A stretch of DNA of 64,000 bases from Rikenellaceae bacterium (GCA_015059905.1 SUZN01000005.1:1-64000); one strand, 5' to 3'. Numbered from the stretch's first letter, positions 1-10,279 are shown. The notes: a model not told the origin generated them from the letters alone. Program-made: numbers and translations.

Positions 1-179
1 TTATCATTCCAAACCATCTTACCTCCGCTTGATTTGTAAGGCTTGCCCTCCTCATTCGGGAAGTCAAACTGCACAAACCAATAGTCGTAGAGCTTCTTTG
101 CCATCGCCTCTAAATTATCATTTATCGAAGAGTTATATGCGCCAATTCGTATATTCTTACTATCATAGTCTAAAAAACA
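1..179 (-). CDS. Type I restriction-modification specificity subunit (HsdS) fragment, 5'-truncated, runs off left edge
   Basis: Minus-strand translation reads ...DYDSKNIRIGAYNSSINDNLEAMAKKLYDYWFVQFDFPNEEGKPYKSSGGKMVWND, the HsdS central conserved region; an in-frame TAG at 182-180 lies immediately upstream with no start codon before the motif. Confidence 0.75.
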
Positions 180-181
180 CT

Positions 182-1174
182 ATGAAACAGAAGTTTATAC
201 ACTCGGTACTACAAGAACTTTCCAAAGTCTTAGACTCGCAACAACTTGATTTTGTTGAAAATACATTAGAACAAAAGTTGCTTGATTTAGATATTATTGA
301 GCAAGTGACAAATGAAGAGCTCGTCAGTCAAGAGAATGACGAGTTACTTACGGCTTTTCTCTCGGCAAAGAAAATTGAGGGTTGCTCAGCGAAGACAATC
401 AAATATTACAAATCAACCATCGATCATCTATTTGACGAGATAGGCAAAACTACCGCTGAGATTACGACCAATGATATTCGCTCGTATTTAGCATACTATC
501 AAGAGCAAAAACAATCGAGCAAGGTAACCATTGATAATATGAGGCGTATATTTTCCAGCTTTTTCTCTTGGTTGGAGGACGAGGACTACATTGTTAAAAG
601 TCCTGTAAGACGCATACATAAAGTACGCACAGACTCTCTTGTCAAGGAAGTAATAAATGATGAATGTATGGAGTTATTAAGGGATAATTGCACAGAGATT
701 AGAGATCTGGCAATGATTGATTTATTAGCCTCGACGGGAATGCGTGTTGGAGAGTTGGTGCAGATGAATATTGATGATGTGGATTTCCAAGAAAGACAGT
801 GCAAAGTCTTTGGCAAAGGAAATAAAGAGCGTGAGGTATATTTCAATGCGCGAGCTAAAATCCATTTACAACAATACATTTCACAACGAGAGGATAATAA
901 CCCTGCACTCTTTGTCTCATTCTCGTCACCACATAAGAGGTTGTCGATTAGCGGTGTTGAGGTAAGGCTGCGAACATTAGGAAGGCGTATTAATTTACCA
1001 AAGATTCATCCTCACAAATTTAGGAGAACACTTGCAACTATGGCGATTGACAAGGGTATGCCAATCGAGCAAGTCCAAAGGCTTCTTGGCCATGTAAAAA
1101 TTGATACAACACTCCACTACGCAATGGTAAATCAAAACAATGTTAAGATAGCACATAGACGGTATATAGGGTAG
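182..1174 (+). CDS. Tyrosine recombinase/integrase (XerC/D-like)
   Basis: ORF 29..1174, likely start ATG at 182 (MKQKFIHSVLQEL); catalytic motifs STGMRVGELVQM, HPHKFRRTLAT, LLGHVKIDTTLHYA. Confidence 0.9.
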   Translation: MKQKFIHSVLQELSKVLDSQQLDFVENTLEQKLLDLDIIEQVTNEELVSQENDELLTAFLSAKKIEGCSAKTIKYYKSTIDHLFDEIGKTTAEITTNDIRSYLAYYQEQKQSSKVTIDNMRRIFSSFFSWLEDEDYIVKSPVRRIHKVRTDSLVKEVINDECMELLRDNCTEIRDLAMIDLLASTGMRVGELVQMNIDDVDFQERQCKVFGKGNKEREVYFNARAKIHLQQYISQREDNNPALFVSFSSPHKRLSISGVEVRLRTLGRRINLPKIHPHKFRRTLATMAIDKGMPIEQVQRLLGHVKIDTTLHYAMVNQNNVKIAHRRYIG

Positions 1175-1221
1175 TATGATACTTTTTAACTGTTTCTATA
1201 TTTTCAAAGAATAATTGTTAC

Positions 1222-1229
1222 TATCTTTG
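1222..1229 (+). promoter_or_regulatory. Bacteroidetes-type -7 box (TATCTTTG) upstream of DUF3800-like gene
   Basis: Match to TAnnTTTG 27 bp before the ATG at 1257. Confidence 0.5.
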
Positions 1230-1256
1230 TGTGAAAGTCTTATCTTTCGCTATAAA

Positions 1257-2405
1257 ATGAAAAGTGTACATATTTTTATTGACGAGTTTGGAACACCAGC
1301 ATTGAATGTTGGGAAAGAGGGTGTTATTCCATATTTCGCATATGCAGCTATTGTGATTGAAGAGTCAGAATTGGAAAATGCTCGTGCCGTACACCAGCAG
1401 GTAGTCAAAAAATATTTTAATGGAACTCATATTAAGTCAAGCAATATTCATAATGATGAAAAAGGACATATAAAAAGACTTAATATAATCAATGATTTTA
1501 GTGCGATCAAGCATTATGTGGTAGCTCTACTAGTTGATAAAGCAAAAATTGAATCAGAAGGACTTGGTTATAAGAAGAGTTTCATAAAATTCTTTAATAG
1601 AATAATCAGTGAACATTTTAAGGGTTTATACGAAGAGATACATATTCATTTTGATAAAACAGGCAGAAAAGCATTTCAAGATGAACTTAAAGAATATATG
1701 GCCAGTCATTGTGGAATAGAAAAAACATTGTTTTCAAATAATACATTTGAGGTCCAGGACGATATAACCGAAGAACCATTAATTCAGATGGCGGATTTTT
1801 ATGCTGGTTGCATCGGTAAATACTATTGTGGTATCCCCAATAAAAAACATGCAGACGCTATTCATAATGCAATAAAATCTTTTTTGTTTATTGATTGGTT
1901 CCCTATAGAATTCTCAAATTATTTTGGTGCTCAATCTTTTAATAGTAATGCTTATAATAAGCAAATTGCAACGATAGCTATAGAAACTGCTAGGAGTTAT
2001 GTGGAAAATACCACGAATGATGAGGTTGGCGTGGAAATAGTTAAGCTTCTCCTTCATGAAGCTTATGTGAATCCATATAGACCAATCTCATCGAAAGAGA
2101 TTAAAAATAGGCTTGGTCGCCAAGGAATCGCTATTGGTGATCCAATTGTTGAAATTTCAAGACTACGCGATAATGGAGTATATATCATAAGCCCTATTGG
2201 TAAGAAGGGGTATAAGTTTCCCTGCAATGATAAGGAGATTGCCGAGTTCTTTGATAGAATATCATTAAATGTTGTACCTCAATTAAAGCGTGCTCATATA
2301 TTGCATAAAATACTTGTAGAACAATCTTGTGGAGAGTACAATATACTCAAGGATGGTAATTATGGAATATTAAGTTCCCTAATCGGAGTTATAGTTGATA
2401 GATAG
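1257..2405 (+). CDS. DUF3800-like protein with C-terminal extension
   Basis: N-terminus MKSVHIFIDEFGTPAL... resembles DUF3800 (IFIDESG-type acidic start) and EEPLIQMADFYAGCIGKYY resembles the conserved C-terminal D-x-x-A segment; start ATG 1257 in ORF 1215..2405. Confidence 0.6.
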   Translation: MKSVHIFIDEFGTPALNVGKEGVIPYFAYAAIVIEESELENARAVHQQVVKKYFNGTHIKSSNIHNDEKGHIKRLNIINDFSAIKHYVVALLVDKAKIESEGLGYKKSFIKFFNRIISEHFKGLYEEIHIHFDKTGRKAFQDELKEYMASHCGIEKTLFSNNTFEVQDDITEEPLIQMADFYAGCIGKYYCGIPNKKHADAIHNAIKSFLFIDWFPIEFSNYFGAQSFNSNAYNKQIATIAIETARSYVENTTNDEVGVEIVKLLLHEAYVNPYRPISSKEIKNRLGRQGIAIGDPIVEISRLRDNGVYIISPIGKKGYKFPCNDKEIAEFFDRISLNVVPQLKRAHILHKILVEQSCGEYNILKDGNYGILSSLIGVIVDR

Positions 2406-2501
2406 CTTGTAGAGAAGACAACCATTTGTCCAAAGCAATTAGAAAAAATCGAATGCCCTCGGATAAAAGGTCCGACAGTGTCGCTATGTAGGTTAAAAAC
2501 A

Positions 2502-2531
2502 CAAGGTGCTCGGCTATGACCGGGCACCTTG
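2502..2531. terminator. Hairpin between convergent genes
   Basis: CAAGGTGCTCGG...CCGGGCACCTTG, 12-bp stem. Confidence 0.6.
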
Positions 2532-2540
2532 TCGTTTCTG

Positions 2541-3818
2541 TTAGTTGGAGGTTTCTTTTGTTGAGGCAGCAGCTTCTCCTGCCTCGCTATCCCCGCCGTT
2601 GAGGCTAAAACTCGTGCCACTTAACGCAGCTGACAATTTGTCCATTTCTCTGCTGACCGTTTGGTCGACGATGCGAGCGTAGATTTGCGTCGTGGCGAGT
2701 TTTGTGTGTCCCAGCATTTTGCTGATTGATTCGATAGATACTCCATTGGCGTAGGTTACGGTTGTTGCAAAGGTATGGCGGGCAAGGTGCGAGGTTACTC
2801 GTTTCTGGATGCCCAATGTGGCGGCTATCTCTTTGAGGTAGAGGTTGTATTTGGCGTTGCTCAATACGGGCAGGAGATAGCCGTTAATGCGGGTCGGCTC
2901 GTACTTTTTTAGGATTGAAAGCGGTATATCGAGCAACTTTACTTTTGATGCAACTCCGGTCTTTACTCGGTGCGTCTCAATCCACATCGAGCCGTCATCA
3001 GCCAAAACAAGGTTTTGTTCGGTCAATGATGCAGTGGTCGAGTAGTCGAAACCCGTGAAACAGCAAAACACAAAGACATCGCGCGCCTTCTCCAATCGTT
3101 TCTTCGTTGGTTTATAGTTGAGGATTAGCTCCAATTCGTGGCGAGTCAGGTAGCCTCTGTCCTTCTTGACCTTCTTTAATCGCACATCGCAGAAAGGGTC
3201 TTTTGCTATTAGTCCGCTCTTAAAGCACATCGTGGTAATACGCTTGAAGATACGCATCAACTTCTCGGCAGAATTGGCTTGTAGATGGTAATCGACCTTC
3301 AAATAGGCCTCAAAGTCGAGCACAAAATCTCTATCGACCAGCGACACAGGGATATCTGGTCGATTGCGTTTCACTCGCAGGAACTCCTCCAAGCGACGAA
3401 ATGTCAAATCGAACTTGTTGAATGTCGATTGCGTGATATCCACGCCGATAAGATTCTCCTGCCTATCATTGAACTCAGCAAATACCGAAAGTAGCGTCTT
3501 GCTTGGTGCTTTCACGCCGAGAAACTCATCACGCACCATTTGAGCCGTCACGGCCTCGCTCTGCTCGCATAGGCGATAATATATGGTATTTATGCGTGTA
3601 ACGACGCTATCGAGGTAGCGATTGGCTTGCAGAGCCTCGTGGCTATGCCCGATGGCGCGACCACTTTTGGCGTCCCAAATTTTCTCTGACACTCGGATTT
3701 TAAGGCTGAAACGAGCCTTACTGCCATTGATTGTAATGCGAACATAGATTGGGAGCATCTTTGCCTCGTTGCTTGCCTCCCACTTGGCGTAGAATAGGAT
3801 TCTGAATGTACTTTTCAT
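2541..3818 (-). CDS. Tyrosine-type integrase, Bacteroidetes mobile-element type (arm-binding N-domain)
   Basis: 425 aa; TSHLARHTFATTVTYANGVSIESISKMLGHTKLATTQIYARI catalytic C-terminus; N-terminal FRILFYAKWEASNEAKMLPIYVRITINGSKARFSL. Confidence 0.9.
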   Translation of the reverse strand: MKSTFRILFYAKWEASNEAKMLPIYVRITINGSKARFSLKIRVSEKIWDAKSGRAIGHSHEALQANRYLDSVVTRINTIYYRLCEQSEAVTAQMVRDEFLGVKAPSKTLLSVFAEFNDRQENLIGVDITQSTFNKFDLTFRRLEEFLRVKRNRPDIPVSLVDRDFVLDFEAYLKVDYHLQANSAEKLMRIFKRITTMCFKSGLIAKDPFCDVRLKKVKKDRGYLTRHELELILNYKPTKKRLEKARDVFVFCCFTGFDYSTTASLTEQNLVLADDGSMWIETHRVKTGVASKVKLLDIPLSILKKYEPTRINGYLLPVLSNAKYNLYLKEIAATLGIQKRVTSHLARHTFATTVTYANGVSIESISKMLGHTKLATTQIYARIVDQTVSREMDKLSAALSGTSFSLNGGDSEAGEAAASTKETSN

Positions 3819-3887
3819 CTGACTGTTTTTATTAAAGCGTAGGCAACTGTCAGCCTGAAAAGTTTGTAGAAAACCGAAAAATTATCA

Positions 3888-3951
3888 AAGTGTCCCCTCA
3901 TTTCGGAGTAAGTGTCCCTTATTTTCACGGTGGATATTCGGAGGGACACTT
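3888..3951. repeat. AAGTGTCCC repeat cluster (two direct, one inverted)
   Basis: AAGTGTCCC at 3888-3896; AAGTGTCCCT at 3910-3919; AGGGACACTT at 3942-3951. Confidence 0.7.
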
Positions 3952-4017
3952 CGAGGTTCTGGCTATGTCGGGTAGGGGCTCCTCCGTGTCGGAACGATAC
4001 CTACCGACAACAAATGA

Positions 4018-4050
4018 AAAACCCTCTGAAACGATGTTTCAAAGGGTTTT
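4018..4050 (-). terminator. Intrinsic terminator downstream of tRNA-Gly
   Basis: AAACCCT-CTGAAAC...GTTTCAA-AGGGTTTT stem-loop just 3' of the minus-strand tRNA genes. Confidence 0.65.
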
Positions 4051-4080
4051 GCTTGATTTTGTCCTCAAAACTTTTGGACT

Positions 4081-4156
4081 TGGAGCGGAAAACGAGACTC
4101 GAACTCGCGACCCCAACCTTGGCAAGGTTGTGCTCTACCAACTGAGCTATTTCCGC
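4081..4156 (-). tRNA. tRNA-Gly(GCC), CCA encoded
   Basis: Minus strand GCGGAAATAGCTCAGTTGGTAGAGCACAACCTTGCCAAGGTTGGGGTCGCGAGTTCGAGTCTCGTTTTCCGCTCCA; anticodon loop TTGCCAA. Confidence 0.95.
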
Positions 4157-4192
4157 AAATATTTGCTTAAACAAATGCTTTTCAGCACTTTG

Positions 4193-4265
4193 AGCGGAAA
4201 ACGAGACTCGAACTCGCGACCCCAACCTTGGCAAGGTTGTGCTCTACCAACTGAGCTATTTCCGC
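4193..4265 (-). tRNA. tRNA-Gly(GCC), second copy, CCA not encoded
   Basis: Same tRNA body as 4081-4156; 3' flank reads TCA instead of CCA. Confidence 0.95.
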
Positions 4266-4445
4266 ATTTTTCTGAACGATGCAATCAAAAGTTACCCTCA
4301 ATTGCGAGTGCAAAGATATAGCAAAAAATTTCATCTCCAAAACTTTTTAACATTTTTTTGCAATTTTTTTGACCCGTCAGCTCCTCATTCGCGCAGAAAA
4401 ATCTCATTCATACCTTCACAACGCATTATAAAACAATCAATTGCC

Positions 4446-4820
4446 TTATTTCACCACCGCGCGACCCAGCCACACCATCGCAACGCCCAAAACAAGGCTC
4501 AGTCCCGCATAAAGGGTCAGCAACATCCAATTCCGATGTTGCATTAGCAGAAAAATATCATCAGCAAAGGACGAGAAAGTGGTAAATCCGCCACAAAAAC
4601 CCGTCACGAGCATCACATTCATCGTGGGCGAGAGTATATTTTCTCGTTCGGCAAGCCCCAGCAGTGCGCCAATCACAAAGCACCCGACCACATTCACTAC
4701 AAACGTACCCAGCGGGAAACCGCCCAAAGTCCACAGATGGCACAACCGCCCTGTCAAATATCGCAGGCAGGTGCCGACAAAGCCACCCACGCCCGCCAAA
4801 AGCATCATCTTCATCATAAA
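4446..4820 (-). CDS. crcB: CrcB-family fluoride exporter
   Basis: MMKMMLLAGVGGFVGTCLRYLTG...GTFVVNVVGCFVIGAL...TGFCGGFTTFSSFADD hallmark motifs; start chosen at the MMKMM segment of ORF 4446..4847. Confidence 0.9.
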   Translation of the reverse strand, partial: FMMKMMLLAGVGGFVGTCLRYLTGRLCHLWTLGGFPLGTFVVNVVGCFVIGALLGLAERENILSPTMNVMLVTGFCGGFTTFSSFADDIFLLMQHRNWMLLTLYAGLSLVLGVAMVWLGRAVVK

Positions 4821-4944
4821 CACAACTCTTATTCCCTTTTTGAACAAGCAAATTTAATGCCGACAGCACAAGCCATTAGCTCTCTATCTGTTCTGCTGTG
4901 GCACATAATTTGCCCCACGAGCAGTGAAACAAAATCAAAATATT

Positions 4945-5247
4945 ATGCATCTTACACCTAAAGAGATTGACAAACTTCAGTTGCTCACCCTCGGTATGAT
5001 TGCCGAGCGCCGACTGAAGCGGGGGCTTAAGCTCAACCACCCCGAGGCGGTAGCCTACATAACCTCTACGGCGCTGGAGGGCGCACGCGAGGGCAAGAGC
5101 GTTGAGCAGGTAATGAGTGAGGCCTCATCGGCACTGCGCCGCGAGGATGTTATGGAGGGCGTGAGCGATATGATTGCGCTGTTGCAGGTCGAGGCGGTCT
5201 TTACCGACGGCTCGCGTCTAATCAGTATTCACCACCCTATAAAATAA
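4945..5247 (+). CDS. ureA: Urease subunit gamma
   Basis: [39 protein letters not shown]; operon context. Confidence 0.97.
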   Translation: MHLTPKEIDKLQLLTLGMIAERRLKRGLKLNHPEAVAYITSTALEGAREGKSVEQVMSEASSALRREDVMEGVSDMIALLQVEAVFTDGSRLISIHHPIK

Positions 5248-5254
5248 GAGGAGT

Positions 5255-5803
5255 ATGAAAGAGACTATACAAAAGACAAAAGCCGTAACACAACCTGCCA
5301 CCGAGGCAGAACAGCACCATAGCAATATGCATCCGCTGTACCCCAACCACAAGGGCTACAAACCGTCGAAAAAGAGTGCCGTCGGAGCGATAATTCTCGC
5401 AAACGAAGCGATTGAATACAACCGCAACCGTGCCATCACGCGCCTGAAGGTACGTAACACAGGCGACAGACCTATTCAGGTGGGGTCGCACTTCCACTTC
5501 TTTGAAGTAAACCGTTACCTTGAGTTTGACCGCGACGCAGCCTTCGGCACACATCTGAACATCCCCGCCACGACAGCCATACGTTTCGAGCCTGGCGATG
5601 AGCGCGAGGTAGAGCTTGTCTGCTATGGCGGCAAGAGGCGAGTGATAGGCTTCAACGGTCTGGTGGAGGGCTATACAGGTAACGAGAATAAGCCTACGTA
5701 CTGCCCCGCCCACGCCCACGCTATGCGAAAGATGCGTCACGAGGGTTTTCGCTCAACAGATGCCGCGACACAGGAACACTTAACACGGAAAAACAAACAT
5801 TAA
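5255..5803 (+). CDS. ureB: Urease subunit beta
   Basis: [31 protein letters not shown]...[18 protein letters not shown]. Confidence 0.97.
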   Translation: MKETIQKTKAVTQPATEAEQHHSNMHPLYPNHKGYKPSKKSAVGAIILANEAIEYNRNRAITRLKVRNTGDRPIQVGSHFHFFEVNRYLEFDRDAAFGTHLNIPATTAIRFEPGDEREVELVCYGGKRRVIGFNGLVEGYTGNENKPTYCPAHAHAMRKMRHEGFRSTDAATQEHLTRKNKH

Positions 5804-5807
5804 ACTT

Positions 5808-7526
5808 ATGGCAACAATATCAAGACAAGAAAACAACAACCTCTTCGGCGCTACGGTGGGCGACAAGATACGCCTTGCCGACACGGATTTGTATGTGGAG
5901 ATTGAACGCGACCTGCGCTATTATGGTGACGAGGCAGTATATGGCGGTGGAAAAACCCTGCGTGACGGTATGGGTCAGGCAAACACCATCACATCGAAGG
6001 CGGGAGCGCTCGATTTGGTCATTACAAACGTCACCATCATCGACCCTCTGATGGGTGTGGTGAAAGCTGATGTGGGCATCAAGGATGGACGCATAGCGGG
6101 CATAGGCAAGGCGGGCAACCCCAATACTATGGATGGCGTATGTCCCGAACTTGTGACAAGTGCCGCGACAGATGCCATCTCGGGTGAACATCTTATACTT
6201 ACGGCAGCAGCCATAGACGGACACGTTCACTTCATCTCGCCACAGCAGGCAGAGGCGGCATTGAGCAATGGTGTGACAACCCTCTTTGGCGGTGGCATAG
6301 GTCCAACCGATGGCTCAAACGGCACAACCATCACCTCGGGCGTGTGGAACATCGAGCAGATGCTCAAGGCGGCGGAGACGATGCCCGTAAACGTAGGATT
6401 CCTGGGCAAGGGTAACTGCTCGGCGGCGCAACCCATAGAGGAGCAGGTTGAGGCAGGTGCGTGCGGACTGAAGATACACGAGGACTGGGGCTCTACGCCG
6501 CAGGCGATACGTTGCGCGCTGGATGTGGCGGAGCGTTATGATGTGCAGGTGGCAATCCACACCGACACACTCAACGAGAGTGGATATGTGGAGGATACCA
6601 TCGCCGCCATTGACGGGCGCACCATCCACACCTACCACACCGAGGGTGCTGGCGGAGGTCACGCACCCGATTTGCTGAAGGTGGCGAGTATGCCTTTCGT
6701 TCTGCCCTCATCGACCAACCCTACGCTGCCATTTGGCATAAACTCGCAAGCTGAATTGTTCGATATGATTATGGTGTGCCACAACCTGAACCCTGGCATA
6801 CCCTCCGACGTAGCCTTTGCCGAGAGCCGTGTACGCCCAGGCACGCAGGCGGCGGAGAATGTGTTGCACGATTTGGGCGTGCTGTCGATGATTTCATCCG
6901 ACTCGCAGGCTATGGGACGCGTGGGAGAGTCATTTATGCGCGCGGTGCAGATGGCATCATATATGAAAAACGCCTGCGGCAGACTGCACGAGGATAGCGC
7001 AGAGAATGATAACTTCCGCGTATTGCGCTATCTGGCGAAGATAACCATCAACCCTGCCATCACGTTTGGCATCTCGGACACGCTCGGCTCGGTGAGCAAG
7101 GGCAAGATTGCCGACCTGGTGCTGTGGGAGCCTCAATTCTTCGGGGCAAAGCCGAAGATGGTACTCAAGGCGGGCATCATCAGCTGGGCGAATATGGGCG
7201 ACCCCAACGCCTCGCTTCCAACACCGCAACCCTGCTACTATCGTCCTATGTTCGGAGCGTATGGCAAGGTGTTGCGCGAGAGTTGTATCAGCTTCGTGTC
7301 GCAGGCCGCTTGCGAAAGCGATATAGCACGCCGACTGCATCTGCATCATCAGGTGGTGCCCGTGCGCCGCACACGCCAGATAAACAAGCAGGATATGGTG
7401 CTCAACGGAGCTATGCCGCAGATAGATGTAAACCCCGAGACATTCGAGGTGGCGGTGAACAAGACCAAAGTATATGTAGAGCCCGCCAAAAGTGTAGCGC
7501 TGGGGCAGCTCTATTGGTTTAGCTAA
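5808..7526 (+). CDS. ureC: Urease subunit alpha
   Basis: [20 protein letters not shown] (Lys ligand), [23 protein letters not shown] motifs. Confidence 0.98.
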   Translation: MATISRQENNNLFGATVGDKIRLADTDLYVEIERDLRYYGDEAVYGGGKTLRDGMGQANTITSKAGALDLVITNVTIIDPLMGVVKADVGIKDGRIAGIGKAGNPNTMDGVCPELVTSAATDAISGEHLILTAAAIDGHVHFISPQQAEAALSNGVTTLFGGGIGPTDGSNGTTITSGVWNIEQMLKAAETMPVNVGFLGKGNCSAAQPIEEQVEAGACGLKIHEDWGSTPQAIRCALDVAERYDVQVAIHTDTLNESGYVEDTIAAIDGRTIHTYHTEGAGGGHAPDLLKVASMPFVLPSSTNPTLPFGINSQAELFDMIMVCHNLNPGIPSDVAFAESRVRPGTQAAENVLHDLGVLSMISSDSQAMGRVGESFMRAVQMASYMKNACGRLHEDSAENDNFRVLRYLAKITINPAITFGISDTLGSVSKGKIADLVLWEPQFFGAKPKMVLKAGIISWANMGDPNASLPTPQPCYYRPMFGAYGKVLRESCISFVSQAACESDIARRLHLHHQVVPVRRTRQINKQDMVLNGAMPQIDVNPETFEVAVNKTKVYVEPAKSVALGQLYWFS

Positions 7527-7532
7527 ACAACT

Positions 7533-8099
7533 ATGATTAAGATAGATACCATTTTAGGAAACATCTCCTCGCCCAGATGGCAGCAATTAGCGGCTGGGGC
7601 GCAGCTGGAGCATATCTCGCTCGACCAATGGATGGCGCAGCGCTGTCGTTTTGTGGCGCTCTCCGACCAGGGCGAGGAGTACGCCTTTCGCCTTGAGCGC
7701 AATACCCGCCTGAGCGATGGCGATGTGGTGGCGTGGGATGAGGCGGCGAAGCGGATGACTATCATCAGGCTGCGGCTTAAGGACCTGCTCGTTGTCGATT
7801 TGGGAACGCTCGCGCGACAACCCATCGACACAGCACTACGTACGGCGGTGGAGCTTGGGCACGCCATAGGCAACCAACACTGGGCGGCAGTAATCAGAGG
7901 CACGAAGGTCTATGTGCCGATGGTGGTCGATAAGAAAGTGATGGAGAGCGTGATGCGGACACACCACCTGGAGCATATCTTCTACTCGTTCCGCCCCGCA
8001 CAGCAGATTATCCCCTACCTCTCACCACACGAAGTGCGGCGACTGCTGGGCTCAACAGCCGAGGTGGAACATCATCATCACATATGTAATGAGTGCTAA
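7533..8099 (+). CDS. ureE: Urease accessory protein UreE
   Basis: Between ureC and ureF; AVELGHAIGNQHWAAVIRGTKVYVPM; His-rich tail HHHHICNEC. Confidence 0.92.
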   Translation: MIKIDTILGNISSPRWQQLAAGAQLEHISLDQWMAQRCRFVALSDQGEEYAFRLERNTRLSDGDVVAWDEAAKRMTIIRLRLKDLLVVDLGTLARQPIDTALRTAVELGHAIGNQHWAAVIRGTKVYVPMVVDKKVMESVMRTHHLEHIFYSFRPAQQIIPYLSPHEVRRLLGSTAEVEHHHHICNEC

Positions 8100-8778
8100 A
8101 ACAATCTCATCGGCAATGCATTTGATGCAGCTCTGCGACTCGGCGCTGCCTGTGGGCGGCTTTGCCTTCTCGTGCGGGCTGGAGAGTGCTGTGGGGCAGG
8201 GTGTGGTGAGCGACAAGCACACGCTTGAGGAGTATGCGAAAACCACTGTGCGCCAGGCTCTTTTCACGGATGGTGTGGCGGCATTGTATGCCTTTCGCAA
8301 CGCCCATATCGCAAAGGAGTTGCAGCGTGCTGACAACGAACTATACCACCGCAAGCCCTCGCGCGAGTGGCGCACGATGAGTTGCCGTATGGGTCGCAAG
8401 ATAGCGGAATTGGGGGCGAAGATTTTGCCCTGCCCCGAATTGGAGGAGTGGAACTTTTCCATCAGCGAGGGGCATACAGCGGGGTGCTATGCGGTGGGGC
8501 AAGGGCTGATTTTTTCGCTCTGCGGAGCGAGTGAGGAGCAGCTTTTTGCCGCTGTGGGCTACGGTGCGGCATCAATGCTGATGGGCGCAGCGCTGCGCCT
8601 TATGCGTATCGAACACACCACAACACAGCAGATACTCTTCTCGATAGCCTACTTTACCGAGGAGCTGTATGGCGAGGCAGCAAGGCTTGAGCTGCACCAG
8701 ATGCACGGCTTTGCCCCTATGACAGATGTCTTCACGTCATTACACGAGCGCGGAAACGCACGAATGTTTATGTCTTAA
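8089..8778 (+). CDS. ureF: Urease accessory protein UreF
   Basis: LMQLCDSALPVGGFAFSCGLESAVGQG motif; overlaps ureE. Confidence 0.94.
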   Translation: MSAKTISSAMHLMQLCDSALPVGGFAFSCGLESAVGQGVVSDKHTLEEYAKTTVRQALFTDGVAALYAFRNAHIAKELQRADNELYHRKPSREWRTMSCRMGRKIAELGAKILPCPELEEWNFSISEGHTAGCYAVGQGLIFSLCGASEEQLFAAVGYGAASMLMGAALRLMRIEHTTTQQILFSIAYFTEELYGEAARLELHQMHGFAPMTDVFTSLHERGNARMFMS

Positions 8779-8790
8779 ACCACTTTTTCT

Positions 8791-9423
8791 ATGAATTATA
8801 CTTGCAGAATAGGCGTTGGCGGACCTGTCGGCTCAGGCAAGACTGCCATCATCGAGGCCATCACGCCCCGACTAATCGAATTGGGTCATAAACCTCTGAT
8901 TATCACCAACGACGTGGTCACTACCGAGGATGCGCAACACGTTCGCCGCATACTCAAGGGGGTGCTTGCCGAGGAGCGCATTGTAGGTGTGGAGACGGGC
9001 GCCTGTCCACACACCGCCGTGAGGGAGGACCCCTCGATGAATCTTGCGGCGGTGGAGGAGATGGAGGCTCGCTTCCCCGAGAGCGATGTGGTGCTGATTG
9101 AGTCGGGAGGCGACAACCTGACACTTACGTTCAGCCCCGCGCTGGTCGATTTCTTTATCTATGTGATTGACGTGGCGGCAGGCGACAAGATTCCGCGCAA
9201 GGATGGACCTGGCATATCGCACTCCGACATTCTGGTAATCAACAAGACCGACCTTGCGCCCTACGTCCGAGCCTCGCTGGAGGTGATGCGCGATGACTCG
9301 CTCAAGATGCGCGGCGAACACCGACCATTCATCTTCACAAACTGCTTTACGGGCGAGGGCATTGATGCGCTGGTGGAGCTTATCCGCCGAATGGCACTCA
9401 TTGACGATGAACACAGCAGATAA
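8791..9423 (+). CDS. ureG: Urease accessory GTPase UreG
   Basis: [22 protein letters not shown]-loop; [28 protein letters not shown]. Confidence 0.98.
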   Translation: MNYTCRIGVGGPVGSGKTAIIEAITPRLIELGHKPLIITNDVVTTEDAQHVRRILKGVLAEERIVGVETGACPHTAVREDPSMNLAAVEEMEARFPESDVVLIESGGDNLTLTFSPALVDFFIYVIDVAAGDKIPRKDGPGISHSDILVINKTDLAPYVRASLEVMRDDSLKMRGEHRPFIFTNCFTGEGIDALVELIRRMALIDDEHSR

Positions 9424-10261
9424 CACACCTCACGGCAAGCGGGGCGAGCTGCGGATGCACTTCGAGCGCGACAACGAGGGGCGGAGCATACTGCGTGAGC
9501 TCTATCGGCGTGCGCCAATCATCGTGCAGCAGGCTCTCTACTTCGATGAAAATATGCCCCTGCTGCCCTGCGTCTATATCCTCTCGGCAGGAGGTCCTGT
9601 GGTGGAGGGCGACAACTACTCGCACCACATCTCGCTCGGCAATGGCGCCTGCGCCCATATCTCTACGGGAGCAGCGACCAAAGTGGCGCAGATGAGGGGT
9701 GGATGGGCACAACTCAAGCAGCACATCTCGCTCGGCGAGGAAGCCTATCTTGAGTGGCTTCCCGAAGCAACAATACCCTGTGCGGGAGCGCAATACAAGA
9801 GTGTGTGCGAGGTTGAGGTTGCCCCCTCGGCAACGCTCTTTTATGCGGAGTGCTACACCAGCGGGCGCCGCTTCTTCGAGGAGCGTTACCGCTACCGCCG
9901 CCTTGACCTTTCGATGCGTATCACGCGCCCCAATGGAGAGTCTGTTTTTGCCGAAAGACAGCTCATTGAGCCTTCAGTCGAGATTGAGAGTGTGGGCGTG
10001 ATGGCGGGGATGGATATCTTCTCGTCGGTTGTCATCATCGCGCCTCCCCACATCACACTTTCGCTCTACTCTTCGATTGAGCCTCGGCTGGAAAAGAGTA
10101 TTGCCCTGGGGGTGCATCTGCTGCCGCACGATGAGGGCATCGTCTGCCGCATTGTGGGGCGAGCAACGACAGATGTAAAGAGCCTTACAAGAACGTTGTG
10201 CTCGATGTTAAGGCAGAGGGTGCAGGGTGTTGCGCTACCCGAGGAGTTTGTGTGGCGATAA
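9407..10261 (+). CDS. ureD: Urease accessory protein UreD/UreH
   Basis: [35 protein letters not shown]; operon context; start ATG 9407 overlaps ureG. Confidence 0.92.
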   Translation: MNTADNTPHGKRGELRMHFERDNEGRSILRELYRRAPIIVQQALYFDENMPLLPCVYILSAGGPVVEGDNYSHHISLGNGACAHISTGAATKVAQMRGGWAQLKQHISLGEEAYLEWLPEATIPCAGAQYKSVCEVEVAPSATLFYAECYTSGRRFFEERYRYRRLDLSMRITRPNGESVFAERQLIEPSVEIESVGVMAGMDIFSSVVIIAPPHITLSLYSSIEPRLEKSIALGVHLLPHDEGIVCRIVGRATTDVKSLTRTLCSMLRQRVQGVALPEEFVWR

Positions 10262-10279
10262 ATATTTAACTTCAACAAT

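Noticed and set aside
3890-4321. 143-aa plus-strand ORF 3890..4321 and overlapping 3912..4145 / 4001..4234
   Set aside because: They read through the tRNA-Gly genes and the terminator; repeated NETRTRDPNLGKVVLYQLSYFR / GKRDSNSRPQPWQGCALPTELF is translated tRNA sequence.
4848-4944. Possible fluoride riboswitch upstream of crcB
   Set aside because: The short divergent gap lacks the conserved crcB-motif sequence by eye; a covariance-model scan would be needed.
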